A stretch of 38,364 nt of DNA from Candidatus Sulfotelmatobacter sp. (GTDB taxonomy: Bacteria > Acidobacteriota > Terriglobia > Terriglobales > Acidobacteriaceae): positions 1-38,364 of the forward strand of contig JASHPH010000421.1 in the NCBI GenBank assembly GCA_030038255.1. The letters are read 5' to 3'. The stretch's first letter is position 1. Every line of letters starts with the position of its first letter. The notes beneath the pieces are model-generated. The model saw only the letters and a program-made list of their open reading frames with translations. It did no database searches and had not been told where the DNA came from. The translations under genes were made by a program, and so were the position numbers. Shown here one piece after another: positions 24,735 through 32,597 of the stretch.

Positions 24735-24789
24735 GGCACGCCTTCAGGCGTGCCGCGATGTGGGACAGCAGCAATGCGCCTTCAGGCGC
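24735..24789. repeat. Tandem TTCA-loop palindromes inside the exporter operon
   Basis: GGCACGCC-TTCA-GGCGTGCC (24735-24754) and GCGCC-TTCA-GGCGC (24776-24789), both perfect, filling the 84-bp gap between permease and ATPase genes. The ATPase ribosome site (GGGGAG, 24791-24796) begins right after the second stem. Same family style as 19147-19166. Could modulate relative expression of the downstream genes or be a mere insertion. Confidence 0.75.
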
Positions 24790-24804
24790 TGGGGAGCAGA
24801 TGAA

Positions 24805-25548
24805 ATGCAGCCGGCAATCGCAGTTCGGGATCTGACGAAGAAATACGAAGAAGGTGCAGCGGGAACGCTCGCTCTGCGCGGCGTTGATCTAGACGTGCTG
24901 CCGGGAGAGCTGCTAATGCTGGTGGGACCGTCCGGCAGCGGCAAAACGACGCTGCTGTCAATCATGGGATGCATTTTGACAGCAACTTCGGGCAGCGTGC
25001 GCGTGGCGGGAAAGGAAGTGGTGGGGCTGCGCGAGAACCAGCTGCCGGCGCTGCGGCTCGAGCACATCGGATTTGTATTTCAGGGATTCAATCTTTTTCC
25101 GACGCTGACGGCGGGCGAGAACGTCGAGTTGATGCTCGATCTAAAAGGTGTATCGGCGGCGAAAGCCAAGAAGCGGGCGCAGGAATTGCTGGAGCAAGTG
25201 GGCCTGGGAGGAAAGTACGCCAGCTTTCCTGCGGATTTGAGCGGCGGCCAGAAGCAGCGCGTGGCCATTGCGCGAGCGCTCGCGGGTGATCCGGGGATCA
25301 TTCTGGCAGACGAGCCTACGGCCGCGCTTGATTCGCATACCGGCCGCAATGTGATGGAGATGATGACCGAACTGGCGCACCAGCGCGGCCGTGCGGTCGT
25401 GATCGTGACGCATGACTCGCGGGTGCTCCCCTTTGCCGATCGAATCGTGAAGATCGAGGACGGTGCGATTGCCGCGCCAGAGAATGGATCGGTTCGTCCT
25501 GGATTGCTTGAAGGTCATTTGCCCCAGGCGGCTGTGGGCCTGGCTTAG
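24805..25548 (+). CDS. ABC exporter ATP-binding protein, DevA/MacB-ATPase-like
   Basis: 247 aa nucleotide-binding subunit. Walker A GPSGSGKTT (about 39-47), Q-loop FVFQGFNLF, signature LSGGQKQRVAIARAL, Walker B with catalytic Glu (ILADEPTAALD), and H-loop VTHDSR are all intact. LolD/MacB/DevA subfamily by the LFPTLTAGENVELML stretch. Start: ATG at 24805 with GGGGAG 8 nt upstream; the frame upstream to 24760 crosses the palindromic repeat. The last ~20 residues (RPGLLEGHLPQAAVGLA) extend beyond the usual domain end. Confidence 0.93.
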   Translation: MQPAIAVRDLTKKYEEGAAGTLALRGVDLDVLPGELLMLVGPSGSGKTTLLSIMGCILTATSGSVRVAGKEVVGLRENQLPALRLEHIGFVFQGFNLFPTLTAGENVELMLDLKGVSAAKAKKRAQELLEQVGLGGKYASFPADLSGGQKQRVAIARALAGDPGIILADEPTAALDSHTGRNVMEMMTELAHQRGRAVVIVTHDSRVLPFADRIVKIEDGAIAAPENGSVRPGLLEGHLPQAAVGLA

Positions 25549-25601
25549 TTTGGCAACTTTAGTCATTTACGCAAGATCAACTGAAGAAGTGGAGAGTCTT
25601 T

Positions 25602-26690
25602 ATGAGCAGGGAATTTTCGATTGCAAATCTCGCGAAGAGCCGGACAGCAGTGGCTGTTTTTCTGGGTGTGTTTCTGCTGACCGCATCTCTGATGGTCGCT
25701 TCAAGACGTTCGCACGAGTCGGCGCAAGCGGCGGCAGTGGCGCGCTTGAATCACGAGCCGGAACTGATTGCCGGTCCGGGGCGCGTGGAGCCGTATTCGG
25801 AGGACATCAAGATCGGTTCCGAGCTGAGCGGGCGGCTGAAGTCGGTGTACGTGGAAGAAGGCGATGCGATCCACCGCGGGCAGGTCCTGGCCGAACTTGA
25901 GAACGCCGACTACCGCGCTCAGGTCGAGTCCGCGCAGGCCAACGTCATCGCCAAAGAAGCGACGCTTCGCAAGGTCATTAACGGTGCGCGGCATCAGGAG
26001 CGCGCGGAGGCCTGGTCGTCGGTGAACGAGGCAAGGGCTGTCATGGAGGATGCGCAGTCCGAACTTCATCGGCGGCAGGAGTTATTTTCTGCCGGCGTGG
26101 TTTCGCGCGAGGAACTTGAGCGCTACACGCGCGAAGCCAACGTCGCCAAGGCCAAGTATGACGCCGCCGTGCAGCAGCATGCGCTGGTGGACGACCACGC
26201 GCGCGAGGAAGATCAGTCGTTTGCCGAGGCAGATCTGAAGCTAGCACAGGGACAGCTTGACGAGGCCGAGGCGCGGTATCAGAAAACGTTCATTCGTTCG
26301 TCGATTGACGGCACCGTGCTGCGCAAGCACCATCGCAGCGGAGAGAGCGTTTCGAATTCTTCTACCGTCCCTGATCCGGTCCTGACCATCGGTGATCGTA
26401 AAACGCTGCGCGTCCGGGTAGACGTGGATGAGACCGATGTGAGCAAGGTGCGCATGGGGCAGAAGGCTTATGTAACCGCCGATGCGTTTGGGACGCAGAG
26501 GTTTTGGGGCCACGTGGTGCGGGTGGGGCAACAGCTCGGGCCGAAGAACGTGCGCACGGATGAGCCAACCGAGAAAGTCGACACCAAGATTCTCGAAACC
26601 TTGGTGGAACTTGATCCGGGCGTGCAATTGCCCGACGGATTGCGGGTGGATGCATTCATCGTGCCCGACGAAGTGGCGCAGAATCGCTGA
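25602..26690 (+). CDS. HlyD/DevB-like membrane-fusion protein of the exporter
   Basis: 362 aa periplasmic adaptor. One N-terminal anchor helix (about 16-33), the biotinyl/lipoyl-like half GSELSGRLKSVYVEEGDAIHRGQVLAELENADYRAQ split here as motif (about 67-103), a long helical hairpin (about 105-230, with RRQELFSAGVVSREELER), the second lipoyl half (SSIDGTVLRKHHRSGE), and a β-barrel domain. The RVEPYSEDIKIGSE lead-in is typical of DevB-like adaptors. GGAGAG lies 5 nt before the ATG. It bridges the permease to an outer-membrane channel encoded elsewhere. Confidence 0.92.
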   Translation: MSREFSIANLAKSRTAVAVFLGVFLLTASLMVASRRSHESAQAAAVARLNHEPELIAGPGRVEPYSEDIKIGSELSGRLKSVYVEEGDAIHRGQVLAELENADYRAQVESAQANVIAKEATLRKVINGARHQERAEAWSSVNEARAVMEDAQSELHRRQELFSAGVVSREELERYTREANVAKAKYDAAVQQHALVDDHAREEDQSFAEADLKLAQGQLDEAEARYQKTFIRSSIDGTVLRKHHRSGESVSNSSTVPDPVLTIGDRKTLRVRVDVDETDVSKVRMGQKAYVTADAFGTQRFWGHVVRVGQQLGPKNVRTDEPTEKVDTKILETLVELDPGVQLPDGLRVDAFIVPDEVAQNR

Positions 26691-26717
26691 GCGGGCTGAT
26701 TCGAAGCAGTGAAAGTT

Positions 26718-26753
26718 CCCCACCCTCTCGCAGAAAACGCGAGAAGGGTGGGG
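26718..26753. repeat. CCCCACCC-type palindromic repeat, copy 2
   Basis: CCCCACCCTCTCGC (26718-26731) pairs with GCGAGAAGGGTGGGG (26739-26753) over 14 bp with a single bulged A; loop AGAAAAC. It begins 27 bp after the exporter operon's last stop codon, so may end that transcript. It lies 28 bp from copy 3, in the same orientation. Confidence 0.8.
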
Positions 26754-26780
26754 CAACCGGCCTATCCGAAAAATCAAAAT

Positions 26781-26813
26781 CCCCACCCTAGCAAGAGACG
26801 CACTAGGATGGGG
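26781..26813. repeat. CCCCACCC-type palindromic repeat, copy 3
   Basis: CCCCACCCTAG (26781-26791) against CTAGGATGGGG (26803-26813), 11 bp with one mismatch; loop about 11 nt. Its 3' arm contains the earliest ATG (26808) of the following membrane gene, making that start uncertain. Confidence 0.7.
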
Positions 26814-27254
26814 TACCCATTGGGGAAGGGAGATCCTGCGACACGCGAAGCTCGAACGATGGCTGGAATCATTCTCATCACGGTTCCGTCGATTCAGTAC
26901 GGCGGTTACTTCTTGCTGACATCGTTGATGAATCGAAGCAGCGGCTACATTGACAATCCGCTGCGGCAGAATTTCTTCCGTGCCGGTCACGCGCATGCCG
27001 GTGTCTTCGTGATTCTTTCGCTGGTCTGCCAGCTCCTGGCTGATGCCGCCACGCTCCCGACGCCATTGTTGTGGCTGGCGCGCATCGGCGTGCCCGCGGC
27101 GGCGATTCTGCTGCCGCTAGGGTTTTTCTTGTCTATGACGTCCCCGACGGCGACTGCTCCGAATGGCTTCGTGAATTTCATCTACGCCGGCGCGGTAGTG
27201 CTGGCGGTTTCGGTGCTGACACTGGGCATCGGGCTGCTGCGGACGCCAGCATGA
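26808..27254 (+). CDS. Small four-helix membrane protein of unknown function
   Basis: Up to 148 aa. Four hydrophobic segments are clear (in AGIILITVPSIQYGGYFLL, HAGVFVILSLVCQLLADA, GVPAAAILLPLGFFLSM, and YAGAVVLAVSVLTLGIGLL), with conserved-looking polar residues between (NFFRAGHAHAGVF). The His pair in RAGHAHAG inside a helix start is suggestive of a cofactor or metal site, as in small haem-copper-related membrane proteins, but the family is not recognised. Start uncertain: ATG 26808 (inside a repeat arm), TTG 26820 or ATG 26859, none with a convincing ribosome site. Confidence 0.7.
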   Translation: MGYPLGKGDPATREARTMAGIILITVPSIQYGGYFLLTSLMNRSSGYIDNPLRQNFFRAGHAHAGVFVILSLVCQLLADAATLPTPLLWLARIGVPAAAILLPLGFFLSMTSPTATAPNGFVNFIYAGAVVLAVSVLTLGIGLLRTPA

Positions 27255-27319
27255 CGTTTTGATGCGGCGCAGTTCCCTTGCCGAGTTCGATACAATAAAG
27301 GTTTCGACAGGAGCCTGCG

Positions 27320-28957
27320 TTGAATCCAGACCACACTCGCTTGGCGGATGTTCCCCTGGGCCTGGCAATCTTTGCCTCCAAAGGCATTGGACCCTACATC
27401 CGCCAGCATTTTCTCGACACTACCTTTCGTGGCCTGTATCACGTCAACGGCTTCGACCTCGCCCTGCTCATCCCTTATTTTGTCGTTCTGATCCTGCTGG
27501 CCGGGTATGGGGTACACCGCTACATCCTGGTCTATCTGTATTACAAACACCGAAAGAACCGCACCACGGAGCCCGCGGCGCGCTTTGCGGAACTGCCACG
27601 AGTCACGGTTCAGCTGCCCATTTTTAACGAACAGTACGTGGTCGAGCGGCTAGTGGAGGCGGTCTGCAAGCTGGAGTATCCGCGGGAAAAGCTGGACATC
27701 CAGGTGCTCGACGATTCCACCGACGAAACGGTGGATGTGGCGCGCAATTTGGTGGAACGTTATGCCGCATTGGGCCATCCAGTGAGCTACCACCACCGCA
27801 CGAATCGTGTCGGCTTCAAGGCGGGAGCGCTGGCTGAGGGCATGAAGACAGCGAAGGGCGAGTTCATTGCAATTTTCGACGCCGACTTCACGCCACCAGA
27901 GGATTTTCTGCTGCGTGTGATTCACCACTTCACCAATCCGAAGATCGGAATGGTGCAAACGCGCTGGACGCACATCAACCGCAACTATTCTTTCCTGACA
28001 CAAGTGGAAGCCATCCTGCTCGACGGCCACTTTGTGCTTGAGCATTCCGGCCGGGCGCGCACGGGCCTGTTCTTCAACTTCAACGGCACTGCCGGCATGT
28101 GGCGGCGCAGGACGATCGAAGAGGCCGGCGGCTGGCAGCACGACACGCTCACCGAGGACACGGATCTTTCCTATCGTGCTCAGCTGAAAGGCTGGAAGTT
28201 CATTTACCTGCAGGACGTGGAATGTCCGGCGGAGCTGCCGGTCGAGATGACCGCATTCAAGACGCAGCAGGCGCGTTGGGCGAAGGGGCTGATTCAGACC
28301 GGGAAGAAAATTTTGCCGCGTGTGCTGCGGAGCGACGCTCCGCTGCATACCAAGGTCGAAGCCTGGTACCACCTGACGGCGAACATCAGTTATCCGCTGA
28401 TGATCATGCTTTCGGTGCTGCTCTTGCCGGCGATGATTATTCGCTTCTATCAGGGCTGGTTCCAGATGCTGTATATCGACCTGCCGCTGTTCATGGCGTC
28501 GACGTTCTCCATTTCCAGTTTTTATCTGGTGTCGCAGCGCGAGCTGTTTCCGCGCAGCTGGCCGCGGGCGCTTCTCTATCTGCCTTTTCTGATGGCGCTC
28601 GGGATTGGCCTGACCATCACTAATACGAAAGCTGTGATCGAGGCGCTGGTTGGCAAGCAGTCGGCCTTCGCGCGCACGCCCAAGTACCGCGTCGTTTCCA
28701 AAGAGGACAAAGTTGGAGTGACCAAGTACCGCAAGCGCCTGGGATGGATCCCCTGGGTGGAGCTGCTGATCGGCGCATATTTCGCGCTTACGGTGATCTA
28801 CGCCGTGCAGAACGAAAACTACATCACGGTTCCGTTCCTTCTGCTCTTTGTTGTGGGTTACTGGTACACGGGGCTGATGTCGCTGCTGCAGGGGCGGTTC
28901 AGCAGGCGGGCACTCAGCGCCCCCGCGCATACAAAGCCATTTCCGGTCGGAGTCTAG
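27320..28957 (+). CDS. Membrane GT2 glycosyltransferase, CslA/BcsA-like β-glycan synthase
   Basis: 545 aa processive-type family 2 enzyme. Helix at about 47-70, cytosolic GT-A domain about 93-330 with Asp131/132 (VLDDSTDE), DAD at 187-189, TED at 279-281 followed by Asp282, and Q316xxRW320; then four or so C-terminal helices (about 355-540). Sequence around the QxxRW motif and the following [19 protein letters not shown] matches bacterial proteins related to plant CslA glucomannan synthases. Likely makes or extends an exopolysaccharide; product unknown, and no PilZ domain or BcsB partner is present. Start: TTG with AGGAG six nt upstream; no suitable ATG exists. TACAAT lies at 27291. Confidence 0.92.
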   Translation: MNPDHTRLADVPLGLAIFASKGIGPYIRQHFLDTTFRGLYHVNGFDLALLIPYFVVLILLAGYGVHRYILVYLYYKHRKNRTTEPAARFAELPRVTVQLPIFNEQYVVERLVEAVCKLEYPREKLDIQVLDDSTDETVDVARNLVERYAALGHPVSYHHRTNRVGFKAGALAEGMKTAKGEFIAIFDADFTPPEDFLLRVIHHFTNPKIGMVQTRWTHINRNYSFLTQVEAILLDGHFVLEHSGRARTGLFFNFNGTAGMWRRRTIEEAGGWQHDTLTEDTDLSYRAQLKGWKFIYLQDVECPAELPVEMTAFKTQQARWAKGLIQTGKKILPRVLRSDAPLHTKVEAWYHLTANISYPLMIMLSVLLLPAMIIRFYQGWFQMLYIDLPLFMASTFSISSFYLVSQRELFPRSWPRALLYLPFLMALGIGLTITNTKAVIEALVGKQSAFARTPKYRVVSKEDKVGVTKYRKRLGWIPWVELLIGAYFALTVIYAVQNENYITVPFLLLFVVGYWYTGLMSLLQGRFSRRALSAPAHTKPFPVGV

Positions 28958-28986
28958 AGACGCAAGAAGGTGGGTTGGGAGAACTC

Positions 28987-30330
28987 ATGCGGAAGCTGCT
29001 TCTGTCTTTGTTCGTCGTTGTTTTTTGTTTTACGGTAGGAAACGCGCTCGAGCGTCAGGCCAATTCTGACTACCATGCGCGCCGCGAAGCGTTGGCGAAA
29101 AAAGTGGACGGCATCGTTGTGTTGTTTGCGGGCATCGAGACCGAAGGTCCAAACGCCATCTACGGATTCCGCCAAGATGACAACTACTACTACCTTTCCG
29201 GCATGAGCGAGCCCGGTTCGGCGCTGCTAATCGCACCCGCCACTCCCGCAAAACAGGACGCGAACGGAAATGCGGCGGCACGTGCTTACACAGAAATCTT
29301 GTTTCTGCCTACGCGCAACCTGGGACAGGAAAAATGGACTGGCCCCAAGCTTGGTCCCGAAAATCCGGATGCTCCGCGCATCACCGGATTCGATCGCGTC
29401 GAAGAGATGGGCAAGCTGCCGGAAGAGGTGGCGCGGCTTGCCGGCGGCAACCGAACAGCAATTTTCACTGAAGTTACATCCGAGGGCGAACTTTCTTCCA
29501 GCACAGCACCTCTGGCGTTCCTGAAGCGCTCGAATTCGCTTTTGCCTTTTCAGGACGTGAAGCCCGCCCTTGCCTCGCTGCGGACGGTTAAGGACGCTGG
29601 AGAGCGTGACCTGATCCGCAAAGCTGTGGATGCCTCGGTCGCGGCGCACATGGCTGCGTTCAAGGCCGTGAAGCCCAACGTCACCGAGCGCGAGGTTTCC
29701 GCGCTCATGCAATACGAATGGGACCGGCGCGGCTGCGAGCGTCCGGCGTATGCGCCAATTGTCGGCTCAGGATTTTACTCAACTGTTCTCCATTACTCGG
29801 CCGACTCGAACACGATGAAGGCGGGAGATGTCGTGGTGATCGACGCCGCGGGCGAGTATTCAATGTACGCTGCGGACATCACGCGCACGCTGCCGATCGG
29901 CGGGCATTTTACGCTGCGGCAGCGTGAAATCTACGACATCGTGCTCGGGGCGCAGGAAGCTGCGATCGCAGCCTTTCAGTCGGGCAAATCCCATCTGCGG
30001 CGCAACACCGAAGCATCTCTCGACCAGGTAGCCCGGGACTACATTAACTCGCACGGCAAAGACCTGCACGGGCAGCCGTTGGGACAGTACTTTATTCACG
30101 GGCTGGGACACTACATCGGATTGAATGTGCACGACGCCGGCGACTATACCGTTCCACTTGGCCCAGGCATGGCTTTCACCATCGAGCCCGGTATTTACAT
30201 TCCGGAGGAGAATATCGGCGTGCGCATCGAAGATGACTTCTTGGTCGATCAGGACGGCAAACTGATCAAGCTGAGTGCGGCGCTGCCATCGAAGGCGGAA
30301 GGTGTCGAAAAGGCGATGGCAGGAAAGTGA
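28987..30330 (+). CDS. pepP: Exported Xaa-Pro aminopeptidase (M24B)
   Basis: 447 aa metallopeptidase removing N-terminal residues before proline. A Sec signal peptide opens it (MRKLLLSLFVVVFCFTVGNA), unlike cytosolic E. coli PepP, pointing to periplasmic action. N-terminal creatinase-like domain (about 25-180, with the YYYLSGMSEPGSALL segment), catalytic pita-bread domain after it. Metal ligands all present: Asp286, Asp297, His375 (HGLGH), Glu400 (TIEPGIY), Glu415 (RIEDD). Start: ATG with GGGAGA about 4 nt upstream, 29 bp after the GT2 gene's stop; the open frame upstream to 28744 lies inside that gene. Probably co-transcribed with the GT2 and YciI genes. Confidence 0.94.
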   Translation: MRKLLLSLFVVVFCFTVGNALERQANSDYHARREALAKKVDGIVVLFAGIETEGPNAIYGFRQDDNYYYLSGMSEPGSALLIAPATPAKQDANGNAAARAYTEILFLPTRNLGQEKWTGPKLGPENPDAPRITGFDRVEEMGKLPEEVARLAGGNRTAIFTEVTSEGELSSSTAPLAFLKRSNSLLPFQDVKPALASLRTVKDAGERDLIRKAVDASVAAHMAAFKAVKPNVTEREVSALMQYEWDRRGCERPAYAPIVGSGFYSTVLHYSADSNTMKAGDVVVIDAAGEYSMYAADITRTLPIGGHFTLRQREIYDIVLGAQEAAIAAFQSGKSHLRRNTEASLDQVARDYINSHGKDLHGQPLGQYFIHGLGHYIGLNVHDAGDYTVPLGPGMAFTIEPGIYIPEENIGVRIEDDFLVDQDGKLIKLSAALPSKAEGVEKAMAGK

Positions 30331-30398
30331 AGCGGAGTTGGTCGGAGGTCTGGTGCTAATGGCTAATCCCAAGAGAGAATCAATAGAAGGCGGCTGTG

Positions 30399-30710
30399 AT
30401 GGCGAAGCAATATTTCTTCTTCAAGTTGATCCCTCCACGCTCGACTTTCCCGCATGACATCACCGAGGCCGAGCAACGCCTGATGGACGAGCATTTCTGT
30501 TACTTTCAGGAGCAGTTTGCGGCTGGGAAAATTCTGGCTTACGGCCCGGTCATGGCGGCTCAGGGAGCTTTCGGGCTTGCCGTTCTGGAGGTCGACGGTG
30601 CAGAGGATGCCCAGCGATTCGGCGAAGGCGACCCGTCCGTAAGAGCCGGGTTGAACCGGTTCGAATTCCATCCGATGCGGGTGGCAGACGCTCGCACCAA
30701 ACGCGGCTAA
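30399..30710 (+). CDS. YciI-like domain protein
   Basis: 103 aa. A ferredoxin-like α/β fold of the YciI/YCII group is suggested by the N-terminal strand YFFFKLIPPR, MDEHFCYFQEQFAAGKILAYGPV (given as motif: helix, then a GPV turn) and GAFGLAVLEVDGAEDAQRFGEGDPSVRAGL-like ending, i.e. the usual His (His27-type) and Asp/Pro residues of the family. Role unknown; members are thought to be small enzymes or accessory subunits. Start: ATG 30399 (a GTG one codon earlier is possible), with GAAGG about 9 nt upstream. It is convergent with mlaF. Confidence 0.8.
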   Translation: MAKQYFFFKLIPPRSTFPHDITEAEQRLMDEHFCYFQEQFAAGKILAYGPVMAAQGAFGLAVLEVDGAEDAQRFGEGDPSVRAGLNRFEFHPMRVADARTKRG

Positions 30711-30732
30711 GAAAGCACTGGAGGCGCCAGTA

Positions 30733-31581
30733 TCAGGAGATATATTCCCGGATGTAGTCGTCGCTGGTGTGGGCCAGATGCTGGATGTCCCCATCGAAGA
30801 TGACTTTTCCATCCCGCAAAACCAGAAAACTCATGGGCACATCGCAGAACTGCCCGCGCGGCAGCGCGCGCACGGTATTCGTCTCGGGGTCGAACTGATG
30901 CGTAGCCAGCGTGAACGCATCCTGCAGACGATGCGTCACCAGCAGAGAACTGGTCTTGGAGACGTCCCGCTGCTTCATGATGAGATCGACGATGGTATCG
31001 GAAGTGACCGGATCGAGACCGGCGGTGGGCGAGTCGTAGAACAACAGTTCCGGATGCGTGATGATGGCGCGGGCAATGGCGACACGGCGGCGCATGCCAC
31101 CGGAAAGCTCGGAAGGGAATAGCTCGAGGGTGTGCTCAAGCTCTACAAAGCGAAGTACTTCGCGCACGCGCCGGTCGATTTCCTCGTCGTAAATGCCACG
31201 CTCTTCCATCAGGCGGTAGCCGACATTTTCGCGCACCGTGAGCGAGTCGAACAGGGCGCTCTCCTGAAAAACCATGCCCAGCCGGCCGCGCAGCGGAAAC
31301 AGGTCTTCTTCGCGCATCTCGACAATATTGTTGCCCAGCACGGTGATCTGCCCGGAGTCGGGCCGCAGCAGTCCAAGCGCAAGCTTCAGGATTGTGCTCT
31401 TGCCAGATCCGGCGACTCCGAACAAGGCCTTGGTCTCGCCCAGCGGAAGACTGAACGAGACGCCCCGCAGGACATGATTGTCCTCAAAAGCCAGGTGAAC
31501 GTCGTCGAAGACGATGGCCGGTCCCGTCTGCGGCTGCGTGGGCGTGAACGCATTTTCAGTGGGCAGAGTCGGTGCAGCCAT
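30733..31581 (-). CDS. mlaF: MlaF-like ABC ATP-binding protein with an atypical Walker B
   Basis: 282 aa ATPase of the retrograde/anterograde phospholipid (Mla) transporter family. An N-terminal Pro/Thr extension (1-20) precedes the domain. Walker A GVAGSGKST (55-63), Q-loop MVFQESALF, signature LSGGMRRRVAIARA, and H-loop VTHRLQDA are present. The Walker B reads LLFYDSPTAGLDP: Ser184 occupies the place of the catalytic glutamate, whereas the DevA-like ATPase in this window has the usual DEP. The C-terminal tail (FDGDIQHLAHTSDDYIREYIS) is MlaF-like. It lies 18 bp after mlaE; no mlaD is adjacent. Either a lineage-specific variant or a slow ATPase. Confidence 0.9.
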   Translation of the reverse strand: MAAPTLPTENAFTPTQPQTGPAIVFDDVHLAFEDNHVLRGVSFSLPLGETKALFGVAGSGKSTILKLALGLLRPDSGQITVLGNNIVEMREEDLFPLRGRLGMVFQESALFDSLTVRENVGYRLMEERGIYDEEIDRRVREVLRFVELEHTLELFPSELSGGMRRRVAIARAIITHPELLFYDSPTAGLDPVTSDTIVDLIMKQRDVSKTSSLLVTHRLQDAFTLATHQFDPETNTVRALPRGQFCDVPMSFLVLRDGKVIFDGDIQHLAHTSDDYIREYIS

Positions 31582-31599
31582 ACCTTACCGGGTCATCCT

Positions 31600-32382
31600 T
31601 CACTTGTAAGAAAGAACCGAGATCAACAGCTTGGTGATAAAGAAATCGGTGACCAGAATCAGGACTGACGCGGCCACCACCGCCTGCGTCGTCGCCCGGC
31701 CCACACCTTGCGTGCCGCCGCGTGCGGTAATGCCGTAGAAGCAGCCGATCGTGGCGATGATGAAGCCAAACAGGACGGGCTTGATCAGTCCCATGAAAAC
31801 GTCCTCAAAGACTAGCGCCTGCCAGGCATTGCTCCAATACTGCCGAGCGTCGAGGCCGAGAAAGACTTTCGCGACCATGAGGCCGCCTGCAAGTCCGACC
31901 AGGTCGGAGAGTATGGTCAAGAAAAACAACATGAACACCGTCGCCGTGACACGAGGCGTGACCAGCTTCTTCATGGGATCGGTGCCCAGCGCGCGCATGG
32001 CATCAATCTGTTCGGTCACGATCATGGAACCGAGTTCGCTGGCCATCCCCGATGAATTGCGGCCAGCGACCATCAGGCTGGTTAACACCGGGCCCAGTTC
32101 GCGCACCATCGACGTCGACACGAGTTGCCCGATCAGCGAGAGTGAGCCGAAACGCTGCAGCGTGTTGGAGGTTTGCAGCGCCAGGACGGCGCCAGTGAAG
32201 AAGCCGGTGAGGACGACAATGGGCAGCGATCCGACGCCGATCAGATCGGCCTGCTGCACCATGTCGGCAAAATATAGCGGCTTGCGGAAGATATTGGAGA
32301 TTGACTGAAGGGATAAGAGCGCGTATTCCTGAACCGTCTGAACTTTCTGCTTGGCGAACTCCGTGGGCGAGGTCAATTCCAT
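31600..32382 (-). CDS. mlaE: MlaE-like lipid ABC transporter permease
   Basis: 260 aa inner-membrane permease. An amphipathic N-terminal segment (about 10-40) precedes about five helices. The family signature is clear: RELGPVLTSLMVAGRNSSGMASELGSM in the middle (quoted in parts: RELGPVLTSLMVAGR; SGMASELGSM), QIDAMRALGTDPMKKLVTPR, and GITARGGTQGVGRATTQAVV near the C-terminus. It works with MlaF and an MCE-domain protein (MlaD) to move phospholipids between membranes. Co-transcribed with mlaF downstream. A heptad-rich inverted repeat lies upstream. Confidence 0.93.
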   Translation of the reverse strand: MELTSPTEFAKQKVQTVQEYALLSLQSISNIFRKPLYFADMVQQADLIGVGSLPIVVLTGFFTGAVLALQTSNTLQRFGSLSLIGQLVSTSMVRELGPVLTSLMVAGRNSSGMASELGSMIVTEQIDAMRALGTDPMKKLVTPRVTATVFMLFFLTILSDLVGLAGGLMVAKVFLGLDARQYWSNAWQALVFEDVFMGLIKPVLFGFIIATIGCFYGITARGGTQGVGRATTQAVVAASVLILVTDFFITKLLISVLSYK

Positions 32383-32451
32383 GCGGTTCGGGTGAGTCCG
32401 GCTCGCGTCGGTGTGGCGAGTGTGCCGGCTTCAACGAAATATAACAGAGAA

Positions 32452-32592
32452 AGCTGTCAGCCATCAGCCATCAGCGTTCAGCCGAGACTAAGTCCCTCGC
32501 TTCGCCCGGGATGACAACACAGTGGTGGTCGAGGAGCCGTCTTGCACACGAGAATTGGATAGTCGCTGATAGCTGACGGCTGATCGCTGAGA
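32452..32592. repeat. Imperfect inverted repeat of CAGCNNT heptads
   Basis: Left arm 32452-32487 has heptads (CAGCCAT CAGCCAT CAGCGTT CAGCC). The right arm 32560-32592 has the complementary pattern (CGCTGATAGCTGACGGCTGATCGCTGA). They could form a long imperfect hairpin around a 70-bp centre. It lies between the sigma-54 regulator stop and mlaE start, and fills most of the 215-bp gap. Looks like a dispersed element. Confidence 0.65.
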
Positions 32593-32597
32593 TCTGC

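Noticed and set aside
28744-28986. 81-codon upstream extension of the Xaa-Pro aminopeptidase
   Set aside because: Runs inside the GT2 gene; the signal peptide and ribosome site define the ATG at 28987.
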